From: Phocaeicola barnesiae DSM 18169 = JCM 13652
Lineage (GTDB): Bacteria; Bacteroidota; Bacteroidia; Bacteroidales; Bacteroidaceae
Length of the DNA: 64,000 nt
Assembly (NCBI RefSeq): GCF_000374585.1
Contig: NZ_KB894646.1
Coordinates: 186,001 to 250,000, forward strand
Direction: 5' to 3'
Below are positions 1 to 10,888 of the stretch, one piece after another. Position 1 is the stretch's first letter, and each line of letters begins with the position of its first letter. A model generated the notes under the pieces. The model was not told the DNA's origin. It saw only the letters and a program-made list of their open reading frames with translations, and did not search any database. Position numbers and translations under genes: made by a program.

Positions 1-42
1 TTCTCATCTTTACCAACTGAAACTTCTTTAACCCACTCAAAA

Positions 43-990
43 ATGAACAGAATCAGTCATCTTTTTGGCATCCGCTACCCCATCATCCAGGGCGGAATGG
101 CCTGGTGCAGCGGCTGGCGGCTGGCAGCGGCTGTCAGTCAGGCAGGCGGCCTCGGTCTGATCGGAGCCGGGTCCATGCATCCCGAAACCTTGCGTGAACA
201 CATTCGGAAATGCCGGCAGGCCACCTCACTCCCCTTCGGCGTGAATGTCCCCCTGATGTACCCCGAAATCGACAAGATCATGCAGATTATCGTCGACGAA
301 CAGGTACAGATTGTCTTCACCTCCGCCGGAAATCCGAAGACGTGGACCGAATACCTCCACGACCACGGCATCAAGGTGGCACACGTGGTATCTTCCTCGC
401 GTTTCGCCGCCAAATGTGAAGAAGCCGGTGTAGACGCCATCGTTGCCGAAGGATTCGAAGCAGGCGGGCACAACGGCCGTGAAGAGACGACAACGCTCTG
501 CCTGATACCGGCCGTGAAACGCATCTGTGCCACCCCCCTCATCGCTGCCGGCGGTATCGCCTCGGGCGAAGCCATCCTGGCTGCCCGTTGCCTGGGAGCC
601 GACGGAGTACAGATAGGTACCCGCTTCGCCCTGACCGAAGAAAGCTCGGCACATTTCACCTTCAAGGACCGCTGCCTGCGACTCAACGAGGGAGATACCA
701 TCCTCACCCTGAAACAGCTGGCTCCTACCCGCCTGGTGAAGAATGATTTCTACCGCGACATCGAAGCGGCCGAACAACGGGGCGCCACCGCCGACGAGAT
801 ACGGGAACTCCTCGGACGGGGACGTGCCAAACAGGGCATCTTCGAAGGGGATATCTACCAGGGCGAACTCGAAATCGGCCAGATAGCCTCACAAATCAAA
901 CGCCTGCAGCCCGTAGCCGAGGTCATGCAGGAACTGGTAGACGATTACCATAACGCCCTGCGCCGGATGCAGGACGAAACCGGCCTCTGA
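43..990 (+). CDS. FabK/nitronate monooxygenase-like flavoenzyme
   Basis: A 315-residue TIM-barrel flavoprotein of the nitronate monooxygenase (2-nitropropane dioxygenase) / enoyl-ACP reductase II family. The start IIQGGMAW, the central AEGFEAGGHNG segment (about residues 135-145), and IAAGGIASG and GADGVQIGTRF further on are the FMN phosphate-binding and active-site signatures of this family. Length is normal. FabK-type members reduce enoyl-ACP in fatty-acid synthesis with NAD(P)H and FMN; nitronate monooxygenases oxidise alkyl nitronates; the sequence alone does not separate the two. The protein is cytosolic with no signal peptide. It lies alone, followed by a hairpin terminator at 998-1045. 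Family call is sure, substrate is not. Confidence 0.9.
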   Translation: MNRISHLFGIRYPIIQGGMAWCSGWRLAAAVSQAGGLGLIGAGSMHPETLREHIRKCRQATSLPFGVNVPLMYPEIDKIMQIIVDEQVQIVFTSAGNPKTWTEYLHDHGIKVAHVVSSSRFAAKCEEAGVDAIVAEGFEAGGHNGREETTTLCLIPAVKRICATPLIAAGGIASGEAILAARCLGADGVQIGTRFALTEESSAHFTFKDRCLRLNEGDTILTLKQLAPTRLVKNDFYRDIEAAEQRGATADEIRELLGRGRAKQGIFEGDIYQGELEIGQIASQIKRLQPVAEVMQELVDDYHNALRRMQDETGL

Positions 991-997
991 CACCAGC

Positions 998-1045
998 AGC
1001 TCCGGAGAATCCCTATCCGATATAGGAAAATTCCCCGGAGCTTTT
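998..1045 (+). terminator. Terminator after the FabK-like gene
   Basis: AGCTCCGG (998-1005) pairs with CCGGAGCT (1035-1042), the inner arms CCCTAT and ATAGG extend the stem, and a TTTT run follows. It sits 8 bases after the stop codon. Confidence 0.6.
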
Positions 1046-1081
1046 AGGATATTTCATCCCCCGGAAGTCCTTTCTTTCGCC

Positions 1082-1121
1082 TATCTTTGTACCATCATCA
1101 AAGTTAAAAAAGAACAGGAGG
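1082..1121 (+). promoter_or_regulatory. -7 box and Shine-Dalgarno for the small lipoprotein gene
   Basis: TATCTTTG at 1082-1089 fits the Bacteroidales -7 consensus TAnnTTTG, although no TTTG lies at the expected -33 distance. AGGAGG at 1116-1121, 5 bases before the ATG at 1127, is an unusually strong ribosome binding site for this group. Confidence 0.5.
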
Positions 1122-1126
1122 TTGAT

Positions 1127-1558
1127 ATGAAAACGGGATTGAAACTTCATAGCATGGTCTGGCTCATCGGCCTGGCCCTTACACTCGGACTTTCCAGTTG
1201 CGTAGTCGACGGCATCGGACTCCAGATCGGTACCGGCACCGACAGCTACCGCGAATATACAAGCCATCTCTGCCGCTACGTATGGGTGGACGAATGGGAG
1301 GCCAACGGCAAATTCTACCACCAGGAACTCACCTTCTACCCCGACCAGACCGGAAGCGACTACATGTACATCGAAGACCGCTGGGGACGTACGGAATCCA
1401 CCTACAACTTCGTCTGGGACTGGTACGACAATTTCTACACCAGCCTCCGCCTCAATTACGGACGAGGCGACTACTCCTACATCGATAACATCCGTTGGGG
1501 CGACCGCAGCTTCAGCTGTTTCTTCGACAACGAAGCCGCTTATTTCACCGCATATTAA
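1127..1558 (+). CDS. Small predicted lipoprotein, unknown function
   Basis: A 143-residue protein with a type II signal peptide: a hydrophobic stretch of about residues 10-25 followed by LSSC, so Cys25 is the likely lipidated residue. The mature part is rich in Tyr, Trp, Asp and Arg, with repeated short segments such as FVWDWYDNFY and YSYIDNIRWGD that suggest a small beta-sheet domain. I do not recognise the family. The gene has its own -7 box and an AGGAGG ribosome site, so it is probably expressed alone. It is followed by a 290-base spacer leading to the end of the ATP synthase operon. Confidence 0.75.
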   Translation: MKTGLKLHSMVWLIGLALTLGLSSCVVDGIGLQIGTGTDSYREYTSHLCRYVWVDEWEANGKFYHQELTFYPDQTGSDYMYIEDRWGRTESTYNFVWDWYDNFYTSLRLNYGRGDYSYIDNIRWGDRSFSCFFDNEAAYFTAY

Positions 1559-1786
1559 TCATTGGCTTGCAAGTCCCCTAATTTTTGAATCGATCGACCC
1601 GATACCAGGGACTGGATACCAGTCTTGAGTCAGCTGACGACAGGACGCACGGACCGTGCGTCCCTACAGCGGACTCGGAAAACCACAAACCTAAAAACCC
1701 TTTTATTTTTTAATTGTTAATTATTAATTGTTAATTATTAATTATCATCGTGTGTTTTCATAGGATTATTTTTTTAGTTTAATTGA
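1559..1786. other. Spacer with a palindromic repeat and A/T-rich repeats
   Basis: No gene seen. It holds a REP-like palindrome at 1643-1668 (a copy of the one at 12848) and a short run of TTAATTATTAATTG-type repeats at about 1711-1745. Confidence 0.6.
1643..1668 (-). repeat. REP-like palindrome, copy 1
   Basis: A 21-base palindrome GGACGCACGG/A/CCGTGCGTCC followed by CTACA. Read on the minus strand it is identical over 26 bases to the copy at 12848-12873. The GTAGGG at one side marks an orientation. Confidence 0.75.
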
Positions 1787-1827
1787 AAAAGGCTGCCCGA
1801 CCCCTCAAACGGGGCAGGCAGCCTTTT
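1787..1827 (-). terminator. Terminator of the ATP synthase operon
   Basis: AAAAGGCTGCC (1787-1797) pairs perfectly with GGCAGCCTTTT (1817-1827), with inner CCCC and GGGG arms. A-run and T-run on opposite sides make it able to act in both directions. It lies 22 bases after the atpG stop. Confidence 0.9.
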
Positions 1828-1848
1828 GCTATTCTTCCAGTCAACGTA

Positions 1849-2736
1849 TCACGCCAAAGAACCGCCGATGATATCCAGCAGCTCGTTCGTGATGGCCTGC
1901 TGACGGCTCTTGTTGTAAATCAACGTCAAGTCCTGAATCAGGTCGTTGGCATTATCCGTAGCCACCTGCATGGCCATCATACGGGCAGCATGTTCCGAAG
2001 CCGACGAATCCAGCAAAGCCGTAAAGAGCTTCAGATGCAGTACCTTCGGGAGCAATTGCCGTAACAGTCCCTCCACAGAAGGTTCCAGAATGTAGTCGGC
2101 CAGTTCTCCGGAAAGTTCTTCGGTATCCTCATCCGGATGGTTGCTCACTCCCAAATCCACCGGCAGGAAAGTCTCCTGGGTCAATACCTGGGTAGAAGTC
2201 GATTTGAAATGGTTATAGAGCAAATCTATCTGCTGTATTTCACCACGGACAAAGCGCTTCATCAGTTCGGCCGCCAGTTCCGAGGCTTCCCGATAGTTGG
2301 GCTTGCCGCTCATGTGCTGATAGTCCCCCATCGGGGTGAACCCCATCTTTTTCACTGCATCGGCCACTTTACGTCCTACCGGATAAATCTGGATATTCTC
2401 CTTGCCCACCTGAGCCGTGTATTTCTCCACCCATTCGTTCAGGTGCCGGATAACGTTCATATTGAAACCGCCGCACAGGCTGCTGTTGGAGGCGAACACC
2501 ACCAGCGCCACCTTCTTCACCTCACGTTTTACGCTGAAAGGCGAGTCCACCCGGAGCCCCGAACCCAACAGGTCGGTCAGCATGTGATGCAGTCTCCGTT
2601 CGTAAGGAAGCATATTCTCGATTGCTTCCTGCGCCTTGTGCAGCTTCGAAGAGGCTACCATCTTCATCGCCGAAGTAATCTTCAGCGTCCCGTTAATGGA
2701 ATTGATTCTTCCTTTTACTTCTTTCAGTGAGGCCAT
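1849..2736 (-). CDS. atpG: ATP synthase F1 gamma subunit
   Basis: The 295-residue central shaft of F1, which rotates inside the alpha3beta3 hexamer and couples proton flow to ATP synthesis. The N-terminal helix (MASLKEVKGRINSINGTLKI, then TSAMKMVASSKL) and the C-terminal helix (NDLIQDLTLIYNKSRQQAIT followed by NELLDIIGG) are the paired coiled coil typical of the family, and length is normal. It is the last gene of the operon, 5 bases after atpA, and is followed by a strong terminator. Confidence 0.98.
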   Translation of the reverse strand: MASLKEVKGRINSINGTLKITSAMKMVASSKLHKAQEAIENMLPYERRLHHMLTDLLGSGLRVDSPFSVKREVKKVALVVFASNSSLCGGFNMNVIRHLNEWVEKYTAQVGKENIQIYPVGRKVADAVKKMGFTPMGDYQHMSGKPNYREASELAAELMKRFVRGEIQQIDLLYNHFKSTSTQVLTQETFLPVDLGVSNHPDEDTEELSGELADYILEPSVEGLLRQLLPKVLHLKLFTALLDSSASEHAARMMAMQVATDNANDLIQDLTLIYNKSRQQAITNELLDIIGGSLA

Positions 2737-2741
2737 GATAC

Positions 2742-4331
2742 TTACTGTTTATATTGTTGTACCGTAGCAGCCGCTACTTCTTCAATGAGAGCTGTCACGT
2801 TATCGTCTATCTTACCGCTAGCCAATACATCCAGCACATCTTCCTGATGGCAGGCGCGGAGCGTAGTCAGGAACGAATCCTGAAAAGCACGTACCTTACT
2901 GATAGGAATATCCTTCATCAGTCCGTGTGTACCGCAATACAGGATGGCAATCTGTTCGCCTACCGGCATCGGTGAATACTGAGGCTGTATCAGCAGCTGG
3001 TTGTTCTTACGTCCGCGGTCGATGGCCATGGCCGTTACCGGGTCCATGTCACTGCTGAACTTCGAGAAGGCTTCCAGTTCACGGTACTGGGCCTGGTCAA
3101 TCTTCAGCGTACCGGCCACTTTCTTCATACTCTTTACCTGGGCACTACCACCCACACGCGATACGGAGATACCTACGTTGATGGCCGGACGGAAACCCTG
3201 GTTGAACAAGTCGGTTTCCAGGAATATCTGACCGTCAGTAATAGAAATTACGTTTGTCGGGATGTAGGCAGACACGTCACCGGCCTGGGTTTCGATAATC
3301 GGCAGGGCAGTCAGTGAACCTCCGGCCTTTACCTTCCCTTTCAGGCTAGGCGGCAGGTCGTTCATCTGTTCGGCCACTTCCTGCTGGCTGATGATTTTCG
3401 CCGCACGTTCCAGCAGACGGGAATGCAGGTAGAAAATATCACCCGGATAAGCTTCACGTCCGGACGGACGACGCAGAATCAGTGATACTTCACGGTAAGC
3501 CACCGCCTGTTTGGACAGGTCATCGTATACCACCAGGGCATGACGGCCGGTGTCACGGAAAAATTCGCCGATGGCAGCTCCCGCAAACGGAGCAAAGTAC
3601 TGCAGGGCAGCAGGGTCGGCAGCCGTAGCGGCTACTACCACCGTATAGTCCATGGCGCCTTTCTCACGCAGGGCGTTCACGATACTGGCTACGGTAGAAC
3701 CTTTCTGTCCCACAGCTACATAGATACAATATACCGGATTCCCCGCTTCATAATTGGCACGTTGGTTGATGATGGTATCGATGGCAATCGCCGTCTTACC
3801 GGTCTGACGGTCTCCGATAATCAACTCACGCTGTCCACGGCCGATAGGAATCATGGCGTCGATAGCCTTCAGTCCGGTCTGCAGCGGTTCGGTTACCGGC
3901 TGACGGAAGATAACTCCCGGAGCCTTGCGTTCCAGCGGCATTTCATACAGTTCGCCGCCTATCTCGCCACGTCCGTCCAAGGGAACTCCCAGCGGGTCGA
4001 TGACACGTCCCAGCATGCTTTCTCCCACCTGGATGGAAGCGATACGCTTGGTACGCTTCACAATCATCCCCTCCTTGATACGGTCTGTCGGGCCCAGAAG
4101 TACGGCTCCCACATTATCCTCCTCCAGGTTCATCACGGTACCCATGACACCGTTTTCGAACTGCAGCAGTTCATTGGCTTCGGCATTACGCAAGCCATAG
4201 ATACGTGCTACACCGTCGCTCACCTGCAGAACGGTACCCACTTCGTCAAATTTCAGTGAGTTGTCAATCCCTTCCAGCTGTTGAAGCAGCACATCAGAGA
4301 CTTCACTGGGTTTTATGGTATTTTCTGGCAT
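2742..4331 (-). CDS. atpA: ATP synthase F1 alpha subunit
   Basis: A 529-residue non-catalytic nucleotide-binding subunit of F1. The P-loop GDRQTGKT (about residues 172-179), the [20 protein letters not shown] segment, the VYDDLSKQA Walker B region and the arginine-containing [10 protein letters not shown] motif are all intact. It is separated from atpH by 84 bases that contain a TTATTCA heptad repeat, an unusual gap inside an otherwise tightly packed operon. It forms alternating hexamer positions with AtpD. Confidence 0.98.
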   Translation of the reverse strand: MPENTIKPSEVSDVLLQQLEGIDNSLKFDEVGTVLQVSDGVARIYGLRNAEANELLQFENGVMGTVMNLEEDNVGAVLLGPTDRIKEGMIVKRTKRIASIQVGESMLGRVIDPLGVPLDGRGEIGGELYEMPLERKAPGVIFRQPVTEPLQTGLKAIDAMIPIGRGQRELIIGDRQTGKTAIAIDTIINQRANYEAGNPVYCIYVAVGQKGSTVASIVNALREKGAMDYTVVVAATAADPAALQYFAPFAGAAIGEFFRDTGRHALVVYDDLSKQAVAYREVSLILRRPSGREAYPGDIFYLHSRLLERAAKIISQQEVAEQMNDLPPSLKGKVKAGGSLTALPIIETQAGDVSAYIPTNVISITDGQIFLETDLFNQGFRPAINVGISVSRVGGSAQVKSMKKVAGTLKIDQAQYRELEAFSKFSSDMDPVTAMAIDRGRKNNQLLIQPQYSPMPVGEQIAILYCGTHGLMKDIPISKVRAFQDSFLTTLRACHQEDVLDVLASGKIDDNVTALIEEVAAATVQQYKQ

Positions 4332-4415
4332 AAAATTTCTAATTAAAAATGAAGAGTGAAAAATGAAAGACCGAAAGTCATCGCGTTATTCATTATTCAT
4401 TATTCATTATTCATT
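4332..4415. repeat. Heptad repeat inside the ATP synthase operon
   Basis: Between the atpH stop and the atpA start lie 84 A/T-rich bases, including four perfect TTATTCA units at about 4386-4413. The same heptad appears in intergenic blocks at 40028-40090 and 62849-63010. Here it must be transcribed as part of the operon. Confidence 0.8.
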
Positions 4416-4973
4416 CTAAACGATTCTTCTGTTTCTCGCAATGAACTGGCGACGGATGCGTTTCAACTGGTTCTGCACGCTGGCATCCAGCCGGAATCCG
4501 GCCAGTTCGATGATATAGCCGCCGATGATAGACGGATTGACCTTCGTTTCGAGTTCCACTACTCCGTTGGTACGGGCACTGGCCAGTTCCTCCAGCTTCT
4601 TCACCAGTTTCGGCGATTCCACGGCCGTGGTCAGCTTCCCTACCAGGATGTGTTTGTCCTCGCGGTACAGGTCGATATAGGACCAGATCATGAACTGCAA
4701 GAATTTCTCGCGCTTCTCCTCCAGCACCAGGCGGAAGAAACGCTTCAGCTCCTCGCTGACTTCCTTCACGCCTACCGCGTCGCACAACAGCTTGTGTTTG
4801 GTGGCGATACTCAACACCGGATTCTCGATGGTGTGACGCAGCTGTGGAACCACATTGAGGGACGTATGCACCAGACGTTTCGTCTCGTCATATACCCTGT
4901 CTTCCGTTCCTCTGGACTTGGCGAAGGCGAGCAGCGCTCTCGCATAGCGCACGGAAATCACTCCAATGTTCAT
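4416..4973 (-). CDS. atpH: ATP synthase F1 delta subunit
   Basis: A 185-residue OSCP/delta subunit that ties the top of F1 to the peripheral stalk (AtpF). The start MNIGVISVRYARALLAFAKS and the closing IIGGYIIELAGFRLDASVQN are family hallmarks (the delta C-terminal GG..I...G...D.S). Length is usual. Its start is 2 bases after the atpF stop, so the two are translationally close. The heptad-repeat spacer follows before atpA. Confidence 0.95.
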   Translation of the reverse strand: MNIGVISVRYARALLAFAKSRGTEDRVYDETKRLVHTSLNVVPQLRHTIENPVLSIATKHKLLCDAVGVKEVSEELKRFFRLVLEEKREKFLQFMIWSYIDLYREDKHILVGKLTTAVESPKLVKKLEELASARTNGVVELETKVNPSIIGGYIIELAGFRLDASVQNQLKRIRRQFIARNRRIV

Positions 4974-4975
4974 GG

Positions 4976-5482
4976 TTACTGTTTTTTAGACGTTTCAATC
5001 ATTTCATCCAGCAGACGGTCTATCAGTTCCGTCTGAGCCTTGTCGTCCGCCAGCTTGGCACGCATCACCTTTTCGGCGACACTCACTGACAGGACGGCTA
5101 CCTGACGGCGGATATCGCGGATGGCACACTCTTTCTCAGTCTCCACCTGCTTCTTGATTTCCGCCATCATGCGGTCGCCTTCGGCACGGGCGCGTTCACG
5201 CGCTTCACTGATGATACGGTCGCGGGAAGCGGCCGCCTCGCTCAGGATGCGTGACTGTTCCTCCTGTGCCTTGGCCAGGATACGTTCGCTTTCGGCCTGG
5301 ATGTCAGCCAGTTTCTCATTGGCCTCACGGGCGGCCTTCAGCGAATTGTCAATATATGCCTTCCGGTCGTCTACCATCTGGATAATCACCGGGAAGCCGT
5401 ATTTAGCCAACAGGAAGAATACGACTCCGAAGATGATGATCATCCAGAAAATAAGCCCCGGTTCCGGAGTTAACAATCCCAT
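4976..5482 (-). CDS. atpF: ATP synthase Fo b subunit
   Basis: A 168-residue peripheral-stalk subunit. One membrane helix near the N-terminus (PGLIFWMIIIFGVVFFLLAK, about residues 9-28) is followed by a long charged helix rich in Ala, Glu, Arg and Lys that forms the b-dimer stator. It holds F1 still against rotor torque through AtpH. It lies 13 bases after atpE. Confidence 0.95.
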   Translation of the reverse strand: MGLLTPEPGLIFWMIIIFGVVFFLLAKYGFPVIIQMVDDRKAYIDNSLKAAREANEKLADIQAESERILAKAQEEQSRILSEAAASRDRIISEARERARAEGDRMMAEIKKQVETEKECAIRDIRRQVAVLSVSVAEKVMRAKLADDKAQTELIDRLLDEMIETSKKQ

Positions 5483-5495
5483 AAGCTACTCCGGA

Positions 5496-5762
<267 letters not shown>

Positions 5763-5813
5763 TTAAATGGTTATACTTTCTGTTTTATTTTTCTCTTTCT
5801 GTTTGCTACATGA

Positions 5814-6932
5814 TTATTTGGCTTCGTGACCCTTCACCCGTGACAGACCGATGAATACGGCCGACAGCATGGTGAACACGTATGCCTGGATGAATGCCAC
5901 CAGCAGCTCGAGGGCATCCATGAATATACCGAACGCAACCGCTACCACCGTCATTGAGCCGTTGATGACCGGGCCTACCTTCACCGTAATGAAGATGATG
6001 GCTACCAGACTCAGCACAGCCGCGTGACCGGCCATGATGTTGGCGAAAAGACGAATCATCAGCGCGAAAGGTTTCGTAAAGATTCCGAAGAATTCTATCA
6101 GCGGCATCATCGGAATCGGCACCTTCAGCCACGTAGGTACTTCAGGCCAGAAGATGTCCTTCCAATAAGCCTTTGTACCGAAGAGATTCGTGAACAGGAA
6201 GGTAATCATCGCCAGTACCAGGGTAACGGCAATGTTACCTGTCACGTTCGCACCGCCCGGGAAAATCGGAATCAGCCCCATCAGGTTGTTTACCAGAACG
6301 AAGAAGAAAGCGGTCAGCAGATAGGGCGCATAACGCTTGTAGTCTTCACCGATACACCCTTTGATGACATCCTTGTTGATCATCACCACGAGCGATTCGA
6401 TCATTCCTACCCCGCCACGCGGAGCTCCTTCCTCTATCGGATGCTTCTTGTACCAGCGGGCACAGCTCAGCAGGATGACCACCAGTACCGTACTGTTGAT
6501 GAAGAGTCCCAGTACGTTCTTAGTGATGGAGATGTCCAGCGGACGTACCTCCTCACCGGCAGCGTTCCGTTCCACAATCTTGCCGTCGTAAGTACCTCCT
6601 TCGGCGATATACAGGCCTTCATACGTTTCTCCCTCTTCCAGACGGGAAGAAGAGAAGCAGTGCCAGCCCGTAGAGCTTTTCACGATGACCGGTAGCGGAA
6701 TACGGACAGACGTATCGCCGATGGTGGCGATGTGCCATTCATAGGCATCGCCGATGTGCCCGAACACCAGTGCATTCACATCCACATCCTCTGTCGCATC
6801 GGTAGCCGATTCCTCCGCCACCACAGCATCCAGCTTCTCCACCTCAGTAGAGTCGGCCGTCTGTGCCTGCATCGGGAATGCTCCGGTTATCAGCAGTGCC
6901 AGCATCGTTACTATGTACCGTAATTTTTTCAT
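5814..6932 (-). CDS. atpB: ATP synthase Fo a subunit with extended N-terminus
   Basis: A 372-residue subunit, longer than the usual 240-270. An N-terminal signal-like segment (ends about residue 24) and an added region of about 100 residues precede the membrane core. The core holds the essential Arg in MIRLFANIMAGH and the closing helix LLVAFIQAYVFTMLSAVFIG that pack against the c ring. The long exported N-terminal extension is, to my knowledge, usual in Bacteroidetes AtpB and is not a fusion error. It starts 6 bases after the upstream small membrane protein gene. Confidence 0.95.
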   Translation of the reverse strand: MKKLRYIVTMLALLITGAFPMQAQTADSTEVEKLDAVVAEESATDATEDVDVNALVFGHIGDAYEWHIATIGDTSVRIPLPVIVKSSTGWHCFSSSRLEEGETYEGLYIAEGGTYDGKIVERNAAGEEVRPLDISITKNVLGLFINSTVLVVILLSCARWYKKHPIEEGAPRGGVGMIESLVVMINKDVIKGCIGEDYKRYAPYLLTAFFFVLVNNLMGLIPIFPGGANVTGNIAVTLVLAMITFLFTNLFGTKAYWKDIFWPEVPTWLKVPIPMMPLIEFFGIFTKPFALMIRLFANIMAGHAAVLSLVAIIFITVKVGPVINGSMTVVAVAFGIFMDALELLVAFIQAYVFTMLSAVFIGLSRVKGHEAK

Positions 6933-6938
6933 GTTTAC

Positions 6939-7388
6939 TTATTCACTTTTGTCGGTTCCTTTCTTCTTCTCGGCCTTCAGCTTTTCCTCGAAGCGGAAGA
7001 AGAAACGCGTCTCTAATATCAGGAATCCGAAGTAGAACACCAGGAAGGTGGCGGTAAACGCCAGCACCTCGTGGGCCACCACAAATCCATAGAACATCAG
7101 GATGAACGCACTCAATATGAATTTGGACACCTTGCAGACCAGGAAAGCCGTTATCAGCTTCTTCTCGCCCATCCGATAACTCGTTTCGAACATGAACACA
7201 TAGAACAGGCCGCACAGGTAGTAATATACCGGTATGGCAGGAAACCAGAGGAAATACCGATCGGGTATGAACAGGTGATAGACCAATGCGATAATCACCG
7301 TGAGATACACGGTCAATAATGTCAGCCTTATCAGAAAGGCCTTCCGTACTTTCAGTAATTTCATATCTATGTGTTTTTCGGTTATCAA
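6939..7388 (-). CDS. Small membrane protein in the ATP synthase operon (AtpI-like position)
   Basis: A 149-residue protein with four predicted membrane helices (roughly residues 18-38, 48-70, 80-100, 105-128) and a highly charged C-terminal tail. It sits exactly where atpI or atpI/atpZ-like genes sit, directly before atpB, so a role in Fo or c-ring assembly is plausible but inferred from position only. An inner ATG (7364, giving MKLLKVRKAF) is an alternative start. I do not see strong AtpI motifs. Confidence 0.8.
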   Translation of the reverse strand: MITEKHIDMKLLKVRKAFLIRLTLLTVYLTVIIALVYHLFIPDRYFLWFPAIPVYYYLCGLFYVFMFETSYRMGEKKLITAFLVCKVSKFILSAFILMFYGFVVAHEVLAFTATFLVFYFGFLILETRFFFRFEEKLKAEKKKGTDKSE

Positions 7389-7432
7389 GGATGTTCCGGT
7401 CGGGCCGGAGGGTCGGCAGGTGGCGTCGTGTC

Positions 7433-7693
7433 TCAGGTTTCTACGCAGACAGACACCTGGTTGTCCTTCACTTGCACGAATCCGCCCTGAATCTGCAGCG
7501 TCTGAAATTCGGTTCCGGTTCTTCCTTCCCGGAACTTCACCTCACCGGCCGTCAGCGACGAGATGACAGGCGCGTGGTCTTTCAGCACCTCGAACTTGCC
7601 CAGCTCGCCGGGCAGGATGACCGCCCGTACATCTCCTTCGTACAACGTCCGCTCGGGTGAAACTATCACCAGATGAAATTCTTTCCGTCCCAT
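7433..7693 (-). CDS. atpC: ATP synthase F1 epsilon subunit, short form
   Basis: An 86-residue protein matching only the N-terminal beta-sandwich of epsilon (FHLVIVSPERTLYEGDVRAV, then LPGELGKFEVLKDHAPV). The usual C-terminal helical hairpin of about 45 residues, which inhibits ATP hydrolysis in many bacteria, is absent, with a stop right after VSVCVET. The frame is open and the gene is tightly placed 5 bases after atpD, so this is a natural short form and not a truncation by mutation. Regulation by the epsilon C-terminal domain is therefore not possible here. Confidence 0.93.
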   Translation of the reverse strand: MGRKEFHLVIVSPERTLYEGDVRAVILPGELGKFEVLKDHAPVISSLTAGEVKFREGRTGTEFQTLQIQGGFVQVKDNQVSVCVET

Positions 7694-7698
7694 AGCGT

Positions 7699-9231
<1,533 letters not shown>

Positions 9232-9315
9232 CTATTCTTTTATTTAAAACGATAAAAAGTATCCGGATTTCCCCCATTCGGAGTCGTTCCGGCACCCTAT
9301 CTTTTTTGGGTTACG

Positions 9316-9323
9316 CAAAATTA
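9316..9323 (-). promoter_or_regulatory. Probable -7 box of the ATP synthase operon
   Basis: On the minus strand the box reads TAATTTTG, a match to TAnnTTTG, about 88 bases before the atpD start. The -33 region is weak, so the call rests on the -7 box and position. Confidence 0.5.
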
Positions 9324-9455
9324 CTTGAATATCCGTGTGAGTGTTCAGAAAGTAACATTTTTTAGACCAAAATATTGAAAAATTGCTACGAATCAAGAAA
9401 TATTACCCAAAAGATTTTCCAAATCCTCACAAATCTAAACATTTATTAATAAAAG

Positions 9456-9531
9456 AAATCCAGTCTGGCATCGTTTGGTGTCAGTATTTTTCCGTAAACG
9501 GGCACTGAAACAAACTATCCGGACTGGATTT
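9456..9531 (-). terminator. Long hairpin downstream of the permease gene
   Basis: AAATCCAGTC (9456-9465) and GACTGGATTT (9522-9531) form a perfect 10-bp stem, with a partial inner stem between 9474-9485 and 9504-9514. On the minus strand it is followed by a T-rich stretch, so it probably ends transcription of the gene at 9584-10771. The 56-base apex is long for a simple terminator. Confidence 0.5.
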
Positions 9532-9583
9532 CCGTATCTGGTTTGTTTTTCTACTTGAAAAACAATCTGCCGCACCCAAAGGT

Positions 9584-10771
9584 TTAGCGGCGGTACCAGA
9601 TTTTATCAATTTTTTTCCGTATGGCGAAAATATTCAGCAACGAGACGATGACAAACAGCACAGCTCCCGCCACACAGGCCGGCCATACACTGCCTGCCTC
9701 CAGCGAAGGGAACAGTTGGGTCAACCTGTCCAGGTAGGCGTTGCGCACCAGGACTACCGCCACCAGGGCCAGGATAAAGACAAACGCGTTCAGCGTAGCG
9801 GTCAGCCCCTGATACGGAGCCGCCACCTTGGCCGGACTGTACCCTATCAGCAGCAGGTTCTCCAGCTTCGTGGTATTCTTCTGCAGCAGCAGGTAGATGC
9901 TCAGCATCAGCAGGTAGAAGGAAAGCACACTGATGAGCAGCCCCACCGAAAGTACAATTCCCACAATGACCTTCAGGAACCAGGTGGTCTTTCCGGCATC
10001 CAGCTTATCGTTCTCCGTTTCATACCCTTTGTCCTTGAAATACTTGGCGATACGGTCGTCCGCCGGATTCTTCACCTCCAGAATCAGCCGCGAAGGTTCT
10101 TCCTTCACGCCCTCCCCGTATTGGCTGTTCGCCCACTCCAGGAAGCTCTCCGGCACCAGAATCGTATTCAGCCGGTCCGAGAAACCTACGATGCGTCCCT
10201 GCATCCGGCTCACCTGTCCGCGACCGCTCAGGCGGATATCCAGGGGCATCATCCCCATCATGCCTTCCGAAATCTGGGGCATGTTCCGGCTTTGGGCAAA
10301 TCCGAAGTTATACAGGTTCAGGTAATTCCGCGGAATGACAATCGGGATTTCCTGCATCCCCGGCTCGAAATGCCATCCGTCCAGGTTCACATCCACAAAT
10401 CCGTCGGGCACCGACTCGAAGAACATGGCCGTAGAAAGCTGCATGCCTTCCAGCCCCATCCCGGCCGACACCTTGAACTGGGCAGGGCGGAATTCCCCCA
10501 CCCGTTCGGTGAAAGGCTGCGTCTTCAGGTCGGACACTTCCGCCTCGGTAAAGCCCGTATTCTGACCTACGGCCGAACCCAATGTACTCACCCGCTTCGA
10601 TACAATGATGTAATCTTTTTTCAAGAAGCTGTCTCCTGCGGTAAAGGCCGGCAGCACATCGCTATAAAACTGTACGCTCAGCAAGACAATGACCATACCG
10701 CAGAGGTTCGCCAGAAAGAACCCGGTCAGTTGCGATACGCTCACATGCTGTTTCAATAATTTCCAGATCAA
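9584..10771 (-). CDS. FtsX-like ABC transporter permease
   Basis: A 395-residue inner-membrane protein: one N-terminal helix (residues about 17-38), a periplasmic domain of about 220 residues, then three helices (about 268-292, 320-345, 360-380). This is the MacB/FtsX topology used by ABC systems that move or extract lipoproteins or drive cell-wall enzymes. The ABC ATPase at 11380-12039 on the same strand is the obvious partner, although a 600-base repeat region separates them. The substrate is unknown. Confidence 0.8.
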   Translation of the reverse strand: MIWKLLKQHVSVSQLTGFFLANLCGMVIVLLSVQFYSDVLPAFTAGDSFLKKDYIIVSKRVSTLGSAVGQNTGFTEAEVSDLKTQPFTERVGEFRPAQFKVSAGMGLEGMQLSTAMFFESVPDGFVDVNLDGWHFEPGMQEIPIVIPRNYLNLYNFGFAQSRNMPQISEGMMGMMPLDIRLSGRGQVSRMQGRIVGFSDRLNTILVPESFLEWANSQYGEGVKEEPSRLILEVKNPADDRIAKYFKDKGYETENDKLDAGKTTWFLKVIVGIVLSVGLLISVLSFYLLMLSIYLLLQKNTTKLENLLLIGYSPAKVAAPYQGLTATLNAFVFILALVAVVLVRNAYLDRLTQLFPSLEAGSVWPACVAGAVLFVIVSLLNIFAIRKKIDKIWYRR

Positions 10772-10888
10772 AACGTAATTAGTTAAAAATTAAAAGTTAA
10801 AAATTAAAAGTTAGTTTGTGAGTTTGTAAGCATAAACATCAACCAGCGTTTTCCGGACGAGCTGACCTCACTACAGGCAAACAGTATT
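10772..10888. other. A/T-rich spacer with GTTAAAAATTAAAA repeats
   Basis: Short repeats of the GTTAAAAATTAAAA type at about 10780-10814. No gene seen. Confidence 0.5.
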
